Assembly (NCBI GenBank): GCA_023429135.1 | Contig: JAEYWD010000080.1 | Span: 14,573 to 78,572, forward strand | Source: Bacteroidota bacterium | GTDB lineage: Bacteria; Bacteroidota; Bacteroidia; Bacteroidales; JAAUTT01 | Length of the DNA: 64,000 nucleotides | Reading direction: 5' to 3' | Shown: positions 8,129-16,628 of the stretch, one piece after another | Position numbering within the stretch: the first letter of the stretch is position 1 | Layout of the letters: the number at the start of each line of letters is the position of its first letter | Position numbers and translations under genes: made by a program | The notes under the pieces: generated by a model | Told to the model about the DNA's origin: nothing | Seen by the model: the letters and a program-made list of their open reading frames with translations, nothing else | The model's database searches: none

Positions 8129-10756
8129 ATGTTTTTCAAAATAAGAATTTTATCCCTTTTTCTTTTTATCAGTTTGGTTTGTCTGAGGGCTCAATCCATT
8201 TACGAACTCAACGCTCAGTGGAGATGTAACAGTATTGCCATGGTAAAAATGAAGGGCGAGGCTTTGTCCCATCCATCAGCAAAACTGCAAGGATGGCAAC
8301 CAGCCACGGTTCCTGGCACTGTTTTAACTACCATGCTCAATAACAAACAGGTTTCCGATCCTTTCTACGGGATGAACAACAACAGAATTCCCGATATTTA
8401 TTACACCGGCCGAGATTATTATACATATTGGTTTGTAAACGATTTTAAGGAGAAAGCTGCCGCCGGCGAACAGGTGTGGCTTAACTTCCGTGGTGTTAAT
8501 TACAGTTGCGAAGTTTTTCTGAACGGACATAAGCTCAACAGCAAAACCCATTATGGTATGTTTTTACGCCAGAGCTACAACATCACTTCCTTTTTATCGA
8601 AAGATGGGAACAACCGCCTGGCAGTGATTGTCTATCCGCCCGATCCCGTAGGTAATCCCAATGGCGGTCAGGGGGGCGATGGCACCATTGCCCGCAATGT
8701 ATCGCATCAGTATGTTGCCGGGTGGGATTGGATTCAGCCTATCCGCGACCGCAATACCGGTATCTGGGATAAAGTCACCATTGAAAAAACAGGAGCTGTT
8801 AACCTCCTGAACCCGCGCGTGATAACACATGTTCCGGGAAAACGCTTTCCGGGAGCAAAACAGGAGCCAGCAACCCTTAAAACATCGGCAGAACTTGAAA
8901 ACCCAACCAATGCTGCTGTGCAGGGAACTCTTCAATTTAAAATAGCTGACGTTACAAGCAAAAAAGAAGTTACCATTCCGGCCAAATCGACCATGGAAAT
9001 TAATCTCCCCGGTATTTCGCTCGAAAACCCACGTTTATGGTGGCCTGCAGGCTACGGGGAGCAATATCTTTACCCGTCCGAATTCGAATTTATTCCATCT
9101 TCAGGACAGGTTTCCGACCGCGAAACATTGAATGTTGGTATCCGCGAAATTCAGAACCAATGGAACAATCATACCCGCAGCATGCAAACGCTAGTGAACG
9201 GGCAAAAAATATTTATCAAAGGCGGAAACTGGATTATTTCCGATGCTATGCTCCGTTTCTCCGAGCAACGTTACGATGCCGAGATCCGCTTTCACCGCGA
9301 TATGAACCTGAACCTGATCCGTATCTGGGGCGGCGCTTTAACCGAACGCCCTGAGTTTTACAATGCCTGCGACAAATACGGGCTTTTGGTTTATCAGGAC
9401 TTCTGGACCTCGGGCGACTGCAACGGTCGCTGGGTGGACCCTATGAAAAAGGAAGACCAGTGGACACGCCGCAAATATCCCGATGATCACAGCCTGTTCC
9501 TGAATTCGGTAACAGATCAGGTGAAAATGATACGAAATCATGCCTCACTTGCATTTTATTGCGGAGGTAATGAAATTGTTCCACCCGAAGATATTTATAT
9601 TGTCATGCGCGACTCCATCCTTCCAAAGTTGGATGGTACCCGCTATTTCTTCTCGTACTCCAACAGCGACAGCATGTCGTACAACTCTCTCGGTGGCAAT
9701 GGCGACGGGCCCTATACAATTCAACCTGTAAGCTTATTTTGGGAACACCGCACCTTCCCCTATAACTCCGAAGTTGGAAATGTGGGAACCGGCGATTACG
9801 AATCGCTCGAGCGTTTTATTCCTCTCGAAAATATGGTTGTGCCCGATTATACAGCTAAAAAAATTGATTCGGTGTGGAATTATCACAAGGATATTGGCTA
9901 TGGTGAATATATAAATGCTTATGGCAAACCAAAAGATGTGCGCGATTTTGCCAATAAAGCCCAGCTTGTAAACTACGACCAGTACAGAGCTTTGATCGAA
10001 GGCTTCAGCGCACATGCGTGGGACTGGTACACCGGCACCATCATCTGGAAAACTCAGAATCCGTGGACAGCCTTACGTGGGCAGATGTACGATTACTACC
10101 TCGATCCCAATGCATGTTTATATGGTTTACGCAATGGAAGTGAGATTTTACACGTTATGTGTAATCCGGTGGATGGAATAGTAATGACAGTGAACAACGC
10201 TTTCCGGTATTATCACGATGTAATGCTGCAGGTAAAAACCATCGATCTTTCAGGAAAAGAAACGCTGGTAAGCCAGGTATTTTGCGATATCAGTCCAACC
10301 TCGGTACAGAAATATTTCTCCGTAAAAAAAGAGATGGATGCGCTGAAGCAACAATCGGGTGGTTTTCTGGTGGTACGCTTACTCAACACCAAACAGGAAA
10401 TTCTGAGCGATAACCTTTACTGGTTATCCAATGAAACCGGAAACTATTCTGGTTTGCAAAGTATGCCGCAAGCTGAAGTTAAAACTTCTGTAAAAAAGAT
10501 TGCTGACGGGAAACTTGAAGTCACTATCTCAAACAAAGAAAATGGCCCGGTTGCCTTCTTTAGCCGAATTTCGCTGGTGGATAACAAAACCAGCAAGCGT
10601 ATTCTTCCTGTTTTTTACAGCGATAATTACATATCGGTTCTCCCAGGGGAACAAAAAGCAGTCATATTGGACTACCCGGCATCGACAGATGCTGGAGCCG
10701 TGAGTGTAACCGTTTCGGGATGGAACGTGAAGGAACAAAAATTAAGTATCCGGTAG
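8129..10756 (+). CDS. GH2 exo/endo-beta-mannosidase-like glycoside hydrolase
   Basis: An exported GH2 enzyme of 875 residues with a signal peptide ending LRAQ. Order: sugar-binding jelly roll (about 25-220), immunoglobulin-like domain (about 225-340), TIM barrel (about 340-640) and C-terminal beta domains. The likely acid/base is Glu482 in CGGNEIVPP and the nucleophile Glu548 in YNSEVGN. The stretches IKGGNWIISDAMLRF and TSGDCNGRW closely resemble plant mannosylglycoprotein endo-beta-mannosidase, which cuts the Man-beta-1,4-GlcNAc bond in N-glycan cores; exo-beta-glucosaminidases of the same branch have Asp in place of the GNE glutamate. I infer a beta-mannoside target, but exo-beta-mannosidase or another GH2 activity is possible. 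First enzyme of the gene train, two bases before the GH3 gene. Confidence 0.88.
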   Translation: MFFKIRILSLFLFISLVCLRAQSIYELNAQWRCNSIAMVKMKGEALSHPSAKLQGWQPATVPGTVLTTMLNNKQVSDPFYGMNNNRIPDIYYTGRDYYTYWFVNDFKEKAAAGEQVWLNFRGVNYSCEVFLNGHKLNSKTHYGMFLRQSYNITSFLSKDGNNRLAVIVYPPDPVGNPNGGQGGDGTIARNVSHQYVAGWDWIQPIRDRNTGIWDKVTIEKTGAVNLLNPRVITHVPGKRFPGAKQEPATLKTSAELENPTNAAVQGTLQFKIADVTSKKEVTIPAKSTMEINLPGISLENPRLWWPAGYGEQYLYPSEFEFIPSSGQVSDRETLNVGIREIQNQWNNHTRSMQTLVNGQKIFIKGGNWIISDAMLRFSEQRYDAEIRFHRDMNLNLIRIWGGALTERPEFYNACDKYGLLVYQDFWTSGDCNGRWVDPMKKEDQWTRRKYPDDHSLFLNSVTDQVKMIRNHASLAFYCGGNEIVPPEDIYIVMRDSILPKLDGTRYFFSYSNSDSMSYNSLGGNGDGPYTIQPVSLFWEHRTFPYNSEVGNVGTGDYESLERFIPLENMVVPDYTAKKIDSVWNYHKDIGYGEYINAYGKPKDVRDFANKAQLVNYDQYRALIEGFSAHAWDWYTGTIIWKTQNPWTALRGQMYDYYLDPNACLYGLRNGSEILHVMCNPVDGIVMTVNNAFRYYHDVMLQVKTIDLSGKETLVSQVFCDISPTSVQKYFSVKKEMDALKQQSGGFLVVRLLNTKQEILSDNLYWLSNETGNYSGLQSMPQAEVKTSVKKIADGKLEVTISNKENGPVAFFSRISLVDNKTSKRILPVFYSDNYISVLPGEQKAVILDYPASTDAGAVSVTVSGWNVKEQKLSIR

Positions 10757-10758
10757 TT

Positions 10759-13155
10759 ATGGTACGAAAAATATTACTTATTGCCATTGTTGTGCTGTTT
10801 GGTTGTGCAATCAGAATAAAAGCCCAGGCATCAAAAAACAGCAAACCGCTTTACCTCAACGCCTCGGCACCAGTGGATGCCCGCGTAGCCAATCTTGTTT
10901 CGCAAATGTCCCTGGAAGAGAAAGTAGGACAGATTTGCGCATTACTTGGTTGGGAAATGTACCGCAAAACAGGTAATAAAGTCACCTATAGCGACGAGTT
11001 TGTCAAAGCTGTAAAAGAACGCAATATTGGCATGTTTTGGGCCACACTTCGGGCCGATCCATGGACCCAAAAAACACTTATTACCGGTTTGAATCCTGTC
11101 CAGGCAGCAGAAGCTACTAACGCATTGCAGAAATATACCATAGAAAACAGTCGGCTCAAAATACCGATGCTCTTTGCCGAAGAATGCATGCACGGCCACA
11201 TGGCCATTGGAACCACTGTATTCCCCACAGCCATAGGACAGGGCAGTACCTGGAATCCGGAACTTATCCAAAAAATGGCCAAAGCAATTGCTCTTGAGAC
11301 ACGCGCCCAGGGAGCACATATTGGTTACGGCCCTATACTTGACATAGCTCGCGAGCCACGTTGGTCCCGGGTAGAGGAAACTTTTGGCGAAGATCCTTAC
11401 CTGATCGCCGAAATGGGAAAGGCAGTTGTAAAAGGATTTCAGGGAAACAGCTTAAACAATAACGAAAATGTAGCTGCCACGCTGAAGCATTTTGCCGCTT
11501 ATGGCATGTCGGATGGCGGACAAAACGGCGGACCCGTTTCAGTGGGTAACCGGGAACTGTTTCAATACTTTCTGCCTCCTTTTAAGGCGGCTGTGGAATC
11601 AGGCGTTTATTCGGTTATGACTTCCTACAACTCGCTCGATGGCATTCCATGTACATCCAATTCCATGTTATTAACCGATATTCTGAGAAAACATTGTAAT
11701 TTCAAAGGTTTTACGGTTTCCGATCTTGGTAGCATCGAAGGAATTTACTATACCCACAAAGTAGCCGAAAAACCCTCGGAAGCAGCAGCTATGGCCATGA
11801 ATGCAGGGCTGGATGCCGACCTTGGCGGAAAAGGTTTTGGCGATGCTTTAATACAGGCTGTAAAAGAGGGGAAAGTATCCATGGCAACTTTGGATGTGGC
11901 TGTTAGCCGCGTTTTAAAGCTCAAGTTTGAAATGGGTTTGTTCGAAAATCCCTATGTCGATCCTTCCAGAGCTGCAAAAATAGTGCGTAATGCCGAACAT
12001 ATCAGCCTTGCACATCAGGTGGCCCGGGAGTCGGTTATTCTGCTCAAAAACAACAATAACCAGCTTCCGCTCGGTAAAAACATCAAAAGCATTGCAGTAA
12101 TTGGTCCTAACGCCGATAATATATACAACCAGCTTGGCGATTACACCGCTCCTCAGGACGAGAACAACATTGTGACCGTGCTTGAAGGCATAAAAAGCAA
12201 AGTTTCTGCCAGCACAAAAGTAATTTACGTGAAAGGTTGCGGTATTCGCGATACCGTAAATACAAATATTCCCGAAGCAGTAGCAGCAGCAAAGAATGCC
12301 GATGTGGTTGTGCTGGTGCTGGGAGGTTCCAGTGCCCGCGATTTCAAAACCGAATACCAAAGTACAGGTGCCGCCAGCGTTTCGAAAGAATCCGTGAGCG
12401 ATATGGAAAGTGGCGAAGGTTACGATCGCCTCTCGCTGGATTTAATGGGAAAACAGCTTGAGCTGGCCCGTGAGATTGTAAAAACCGGGAAACCAGTGGT
12501 GGTGGTATTGATTAAAGGCCGGCCTTTAATACTAAACTGGCTTAACGAAAATATTCCTGCCATAATCGATGCGTGGTATCCGGGTCAGGAAGGTGGTAAC
12601 GCAATTGCCGATGTGCTTTTTGGCGATTACAACCCAGCCGGGAGATTAACTGTATCAATTCCACAGTCGGTAGGACAGCTTCCTATTTACTATAATTACA
12701 AACTTCCGCAAAAGCACAACTATGTGGAAGCCGGGGCAAGCCCACTCTATCCTTTTGGATATGGTTTGAGTTATACTTCTTTTGAATACAGCAACATTCA
12801 AGCAGCGGTAGACGAAAGTAACGGAGGTTTGAAGGTGAAAGTTTCCTTCACAGTTAAGAATACGGGAAAAGTAGCCGGCGACGAAGTTGTACAGTTATAC
12901 ATCCGTGACAAAGTGAGTTCGGTAGTTTTGCCAGGAAAGCAATTGAAAAGCTTTTCAAGAGTCGCAATTGAGCCGGGAGAATCAAAAGTGGTTAATTTCA
13001 CTTTGACTCAGGAAGATCTGATGTTATACAATCCTGCCGGAGAATGGGTTGCGGAGGCAGGAGATTTTGAGGTGATGATTGGCGCATCGTCAGAAGATAT
13101 AAGACTAAAAAGTACTTTCGAGCTGACAAAAGATGTGAAAATATCAGGTAAATAA
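10759..13155 (+). CDS. GH3 beta-xylosidase/beta-glucosidase-type glycoside hydrolase
   Basis: The start at 10759 gives MVRKILL plus a signal peptide ending KAQA; an in-frame ATG at 10720 would overlap the GH2 gene and put charged residues before the signal. The 798-residue protein has the GH3 N-terminal TIM barrel (FAEECMHGH, VEETFGEDPYLIA, LKHFAAYG), the nucleophile Asp322 in FTVSDLGSIEG, the alpha/beta sandwich with probable acid/base Glu553 in ESGEGYDRLSLD, and a C-terminal fibronectin-III-like domain. The family removes terminal beta-linked sugars. The SDLGS form of the nucleophile motif is common among xylosidase-like GH3 members, which would suit the beta-1,2-xylose of plant N-glycans, but glucosidase or N-acetylglucosaminidase activity cannot be excluded. 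Confidence 0.9.
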   Translation: MVRKILLIAIVVLFGCAIRIKAQASKNSKPLYLNASAPVDARVANLVSQMSLEEKVGQICALLGWEMYRKTGNKVTYSDEFVKAVKERNIGMFWATLRADPWTQKTLITGLNPVQAAEATNALQKYTIENSRLKIPMLFAEECMHGHMAIGTTVFPTAIGQGSTWNPELIQKMAKAIALETRAQGAHIGYGPILDIAREPRWSRVEETFGEDPYLIAEMGKAVVKGFQGNSLNNNENVAATLKHFAAYGMSDGGQNGGPVSVGNRELFQYFLPPFKAAVESGVYSVMTSYNSLDGIPCTSNSMLLTDILRKHCNFKGFTVSDLGSIEGIYYTHKVAEKPSEAAAMAMNAGLDADLGGKGFGDALIQAVKEGKVSMATLDVAVSRVLKLKFEMGLFENPYVDPSRAAKIVRNAEHISLAHQVARESVILLKNNNNQLPLGKNIKSIAVIGPNADNIYNQLGDYTAPQDENNIVTVLEGIKSKVSASTKVIYVKGCGIRDTVNTNIPEAVAAAKNADVVVLVLGGSSARDFKTEYQSTGAASVSKESVSDMESGEGYDRLSLDLMGKQLELAREIVKTGKPVVVVLIKGRPLILNWLNENIPAIIDAWYPGQEGGNAIADVLFGDYNPAGRLTVSIPQSVGQLPIYYNYKLPQKHNYVEAGASPLYPFGYGLSYTSFEYSNIQAAVDESNGGLKVKVSFTVKNTGKVAGDEVVQLYIRDKVSSVVLPGKQLKSFSRVAIEPGESKVVNFTLTQEDLMLYNPAGEWVAEAGDFEVMIGASSEDIRLKSTFELTKDVKISGK

Positions 13156-13209
13156 TTTCCTTGTTGTTGTAGATTTACAAAACATTAATCTGAATAACCT
13201 ATAATACGA

Positions 13210-15474
13210 ATGAAGAAAGTTCTTTTAATTCCCGTGGCCGCACTATTATGGCTTGCATGCAGTTCGACAAAAGTAGTCGATCAGTCTGTTGATTATGCCC
13301 GTTATGTCGATCCGTTTATTGGTACGGATTATCACGGCCATGTTTTTCTGGGCGCTCACGTTCCGTTTGGAGCGGTACAGGTAGGACCGGTTAATTATGT
13401 GAAAGGCTGGGACTGGTGTTCCGGTTACCATTATTCCGATAGTATTGTTACAGGCTTTTCGCAGCTTCACCTAAGTGGAACAGGTATCGGCGATCTTGGC
13501 GATGTGCTGATTACCCCGTATACAGGCGAGTTGAAAACTTCTCCGGGCACTCAAAAAGATCCACTCTCGGGTTATGCCTCGTTGTACAGCCATAGCGACG
13601 AAACAGCCCAGGCAGGTTATTACGCTGTGACAATGAAACGCTACGGAATTCTTGCCGAGCTTACTGCCTCGGAGCGTGTTGCCATGCACCAGTACACATT
13701 TCCAGAAACCCAACAGGCACATATTGCTATTAACCTGGTGATGGGAATTGGATGGGATAAACCGGTTAACACTTTCTTAAAAAAAGTTGACGATGAAACC
13801 TATGTTGGTTACCGGTATTCGTCTGGCTGGGCAGTCGACCAAAGGTTATATTTCGCCATTAAAGTTTCAAAACCAATAAATAAGCTGGAGTTATTTGATA
13901 AAGGGCAACCAGTTAGTGGCGATTCAGTCAAAGGACCTGCTGTTGTTGGTGTTTTATCATTTCAAGCCAAAAAAGGCGAAAAAGTTCTGTTAAAAGTCGG
14001 AATTTCTCCGGTAAGCGAATCGAATGCCCTTAAAAACATTGAAGCTGAGATTCACGACTGGGACTTTAAGAAAGTCGCTCAGAATGCCCGCAATGAATGG
14101 AATAAAGAATTAGGAAGAATTGAGGTTAAAAGTAAAAATGAAAGCGATCTTCGCACATTTTATACGGCAATGTATCATGCATTTACCCATCCTGTTCTGT
14201 TTAACGACCATAACGGCGATTACATGGGTGCCGATAAGAAGATTTATTCCGGTCAGGGCTTCAATAATTACTCTGTTTTCTCCCTGTGGGATACCTATCG
14301 TGCGGCACACCCGCTCTATACCATTGCTCAACCGCACCGGGTTCCGGATATGATTAATACCATGCTCAACATTTATAAACAGCAGGGTAAACTTCCCATC
14401 TGGCATCTTATGGGTAACGAAACCGATTGTATGGTTGGTTACAGTGCCATTCCGGTAATTGCCGACGCTTATTTCAAAGGATTCAAAGGTTTCGATCCTG
14501 AACTTGCCCTCGAAGCTATGAAAGGTTCGGCCACCCGTGACGACCTTGGAATGACATTTATCAAGGAAAGAGGTTATATTCCGGCAGATAAAGAAAAAGA
14601 ATCGGTTTCGAAAGCCATGGAATATGCCATTTCCGACTGGTGTATTGCCCAATTGGCAAAAGCCCTTGGAAAGAATGACGACTACGAATACTACTCCAAA
14701 CGTGCCAAAGCTTACGAACAGTATTTCGATCCGAAAACGCAGTTTGTGCGTGCTAAACTCGACAACGGCAAATACCGTGAGCCGTTCAATCCATTCCATT
14801 CTATTCACGAGTGGGGCGATTATACCGAAGGAAATGCATGGCAGTACACTTGGCTTGTTCCGCAGGATGTGGAAGGTTTGATTAACCTTTTTGGCGGCGA
14901 CGAACCTTTTACCAAAAAACTCGATAGCCTGTTTGTGGTCTCGGGCGATATGGGTGAAAAAGCTTCGTCGGATATCTCGGGACTGATTGGGCAATATGCA
15001 CATGGAAACGAACCGAGTCATCACATTACTTATTTGTATGCTTATGCCGGCCAGCAGTGGAAAACTGCCGAAAAGAACCGCTTTATCCAGCGCACATTGT
15101 ATACCGATAAACCTGATGGCCTTTGCGGTAACGAAGACTGCGGCCAGATGTCGGCCTGGTATATTATGTCGTCCATGGGTTTTTACCCTGCAAATCCGGC
15201 CAACGGGGCATATGTATTCGGAAGTCCTTTGTTTAGCGAGATATCTGTTAATTTGCCCGAGGGAAAGAAATTTACGCTGAAAGCCAATAACAACAGCGAA
15301 AAGAATATTTATATCCAGTCGGTTAAATTGAACGGCCAGAATTATACACGTTCTTATATCACCTACAAGGATATTATGAATGGCGGCAACCTGGAGTTTG
15401 AAATGGGTCCGCAACCCAATAAGAGCTTTGGAGCTGCACCAGCCGACCGTCCGGCTTCCAAAATTTATAACTAG
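13210..15474 (+). CDS. GH92 alpha-mannosidase lipoprotein
   Basis: This 754-residue lipoprotein (lipobox WLAC, Cys17) starts with the GH92 N-terminal beta-sandwich (YVDPFIGTDYHGHVFLGAHVPFGAVQVGP) and has the (alpha/alpha)6 barrel motifs FSLWDTYRAAHPLY, HLMGNETDCMVGYSAIPVIADAY, EGNAWQYTW (acid Glu540) and GNEDCGQMSAWYIMSSMGFYP, where Asp643 would be the general base. Families of this type are calcium-dependent, inverting exo-alpha-mannosidases that trim N-glycans. Linkage specificity cannot be read from the sequence. It lies 54 bp after the GH3 gene and is cotranscribed with the rest of the locus. A long open frame on the opposite strand is only a coding shadow. Confidence 0.93.
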   Translation: MKKVLLIPVAALLWLACSSTKVVDQSVDYARYVDPFIGTDYHGHVFLGAHVPFGAVQVGPVNYVKGWDWCSGYHYSDSIVTGFSQLHLSGTGIGDLGDVLITPYTGELKTSPGTQKDPLSGYASLYSHSDETAQAGYYAVTMKRYGILAELTASERVAMHQYTFPETQQAHIAINLVMGIGWDKPVNTFLKKVDDETYVGYRYSSGWAVDQRLYFAIKVSKPINKLELFDKGQPVSGDSVKGPAVVGVLSFQAKKGEKVLLKVGISPVSESNALKNIEAEIHDWDFKKVAQNARNEWNKELGRIEVKSKNESDLRTFYTAMYHAFTHPVLFNDHNGDYMGADKKIYSGQGFNNYSVFSLWDTYRAAHPLYTIAQPHRVPDMINTMLNIYKQQGKLPIWHLMGNETDCMVGYSAIPVIADAYFKGFKGFDPELALEAMKGSATRDDLGMTFIKERGYIPADKEKESVSKAMEYAISDWCIAQLAKALGKNDDYEYYSKRAKAYEQYFDPKTQFVRAKLDNGKYREPFNPFHSIHEWGDYTEGNAWQYTWLVPQDVEGLINLFGGDEPFTKKLDSLFVVSGDMGEKASSDISGLIGQYAHGNEPSHHITYLYAYAGQQWKTAEKNRFIQRTLYTDKPDGLCGNEDCGQMSAWYIMSSMGFYPANPANGAYVFGSPLFSEISVNLPEGKKFTLKANNNSEKNIYIQSVKLNGQNYTRSYITYKDIMNGGNLEFEMGPQPNKSFGAAPADRPASKIYN

Positions 15475-15490
15475 TGTTCCGTTAAACATG

Positions 15491-15542
15491 CTTCGACTCT
15501 GCTCAGCACAACGAAAGATTGTCAGTCTGAGCAGAGTCAAAG
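15491..15542. repeat. Palindromic dispersed repeat (TCGACTCTGCTCAG type)
   Basis: CTTCGACTCTGCTCAG (15491-15506) is followed after 20 nt by CTGAGCAGAGTCAAAG (15527-15542), giving a 16-bp stem with one mismatch. It lies between the GH92 and sialidase-fold genes. Related TGAGCYTGTCGA sequences occur at 53441-53486. It looks like a REP-type sequence rather than a terminator, since no T-run follows. Confidence 0.7.
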
Positions 15543-15571
15543 ACAATTCACCATTAACACAGAACCAGGCA

Positions 15572-16627
15572 ATGGCAAGATCAGGATACATACTTTTTCT
15601 TGTATTTACTGTTTTAACGAATGCTTTTGGACAAACAGGCAATTCATTATGTGAAATGAAACTGGTTAGGAGCGGGTTAGTTTTTGACAATCCCCCTTTC
15701 AAGGCATGCCATGCTTCTACCATTGTTGAAACGCAGAAAGGTAAATTTCTGATCTCCTGTTTCGGGGGAACCGAAGAGAGCGCATCCGACGTGGGTATCT
15801 GGTTATCATCCTCAAAGGGCCGCAAATGGTCGGCTCCCAAAGAAATTGCTTCAAGTGATTGGGGATCGGAAAAATTTGCTTGCTGGAACCCGGTTTTGTT
15901 CAATTCGGCAGATGGGACAATTCGTCTTTTTTATAAGCAGGGAAAATCGCCCAGAGAATGGTGGGGAATGCTTGTTAATTCGTCCGACAAAGGCAAAACA
16001 TGGTCGTCTCCAGTTAAACTTCCCGATGGATTTTTGGGCCCCATCAGAAGCAAACCTGTTCAGTTAACCAATGGAGATGTTCTCTGCCCCTCCAGTACCG
16101 AAAGTATGGACGATGTCTGGAGTGTTCACATGGAGATAGCCGATGCTAAATTTTCTAAGTGGAAAAAATCTTACCCGGAAAGCGCGGAAGGTTTTGGGGT
16201 AATTCAGCCGACGGTGCTTTTCCATCCTGGAGGTAAACTACAGATGCTTTGTCGAAGCCGTCAAAACAAGATAGTACAGTCGTGGTCGGATGATAACGGA
16301 GCGCATTGGAGCAAACTGGAACCTATAAATCTTCCTAATCCCAACTCGGGTATAGATGCAGTGACATTATCAAGCGGGTTACATGTTTTGGTTTATAATC
16401 CCCTGTTAAGCGGGAAACACTGGTCGAATGGCCGCAACGTTCTCAAAGTCGCTGTTTCCAACGATGGTTTTAACTGGCAGGATGTTTATACGCTCGAAGA
16501 CCAGCAGGAAGGAGAATTCAGCTATCCGGCAATCATCGAATCAACGGATTCTTTAGTGCATATTACCTATACACTTAATCGTGTGAATATTAAACATGTG
16601 GTTTTGAAACCAATTATTAATCATTAA
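15572..16627 (+). CDS. Sialidase-fold (BNR repeat) exported protein
   Basis: Starting at the ATG at 15572 gives a 351-residue protein with a signal peptide ending AFGQ; longer frames from 15380 run through GH92 coding sequence. It has four Asp-box-like turns (SSSKGRKW, SSDKGKTW, SDDNGAHW, SNDGFNW), indicating a six-bladed beta-propeller of the BNR_2/sialidase superfamily. Motifs CHASTIVE, WNPVLF, PNPNSGID and FSYPAII match a subfamily common in Bacteroidota and plants. The Arg-Ile-Pro motif of GH33 neuraminidases is not visible, so true sialidase activity is doubtful; another glycosidase or lyase function is possible. One base separates it from the following GH29 gene. Confidence 0.8.
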   Translation: MARSGYILFLVFTVLTNAFGQTGNSLCEMKLVRSGLVFDNPPFKACHASTIVETQKGKFLISCFGGTEESASDVGIWLSSSKGRKWSAPKEIASSDWGSEKFACWNPVLFNSADGTIRLFYKQGKSPREWWGMLVNSSDKGKTWSSPVKLPDGFLGPIRSKPVQLTNGDVLCPSSTESMDDVWSVHMEIADAKFSKWKKSYPESAEGFGVIQPTVLFHPGGKLQMLCRSRQNKIVQSWSDDNGAHWSKLEPINLPNPNSGIDAVTLSSGLHVLVYNPLLSGKHWSNGRNVLKVAVSNDGFNWQDVYTLEDQQEGEFSYPAIIESTDSLVHITYTLNRVNIKHVVLKPIINH

Positions 16628-16628
16628 A

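Noticed and set aside
10720..10758. Upstream ATG as the start of the GH3 gene
   Set aside because: It overlaps the GH2 gene and would put a charged stretch before a clear signal peptide that begins at the ATG at 10759.
11914..12360. 148-codon minus-strand frame inside the GH3 gene
   Set aside because: It is antisense to clear GH3 coding sequence, with no start context or recognisable motif.
14110..15903. 597-codon open frame on the minus strand opposite the GH92 gene
   Set aside because: It is fully antisense to a GH92 gene with all family motifs. Its product shows no domain, and its composition is that of a shadow frame of a well-conserved coding region.
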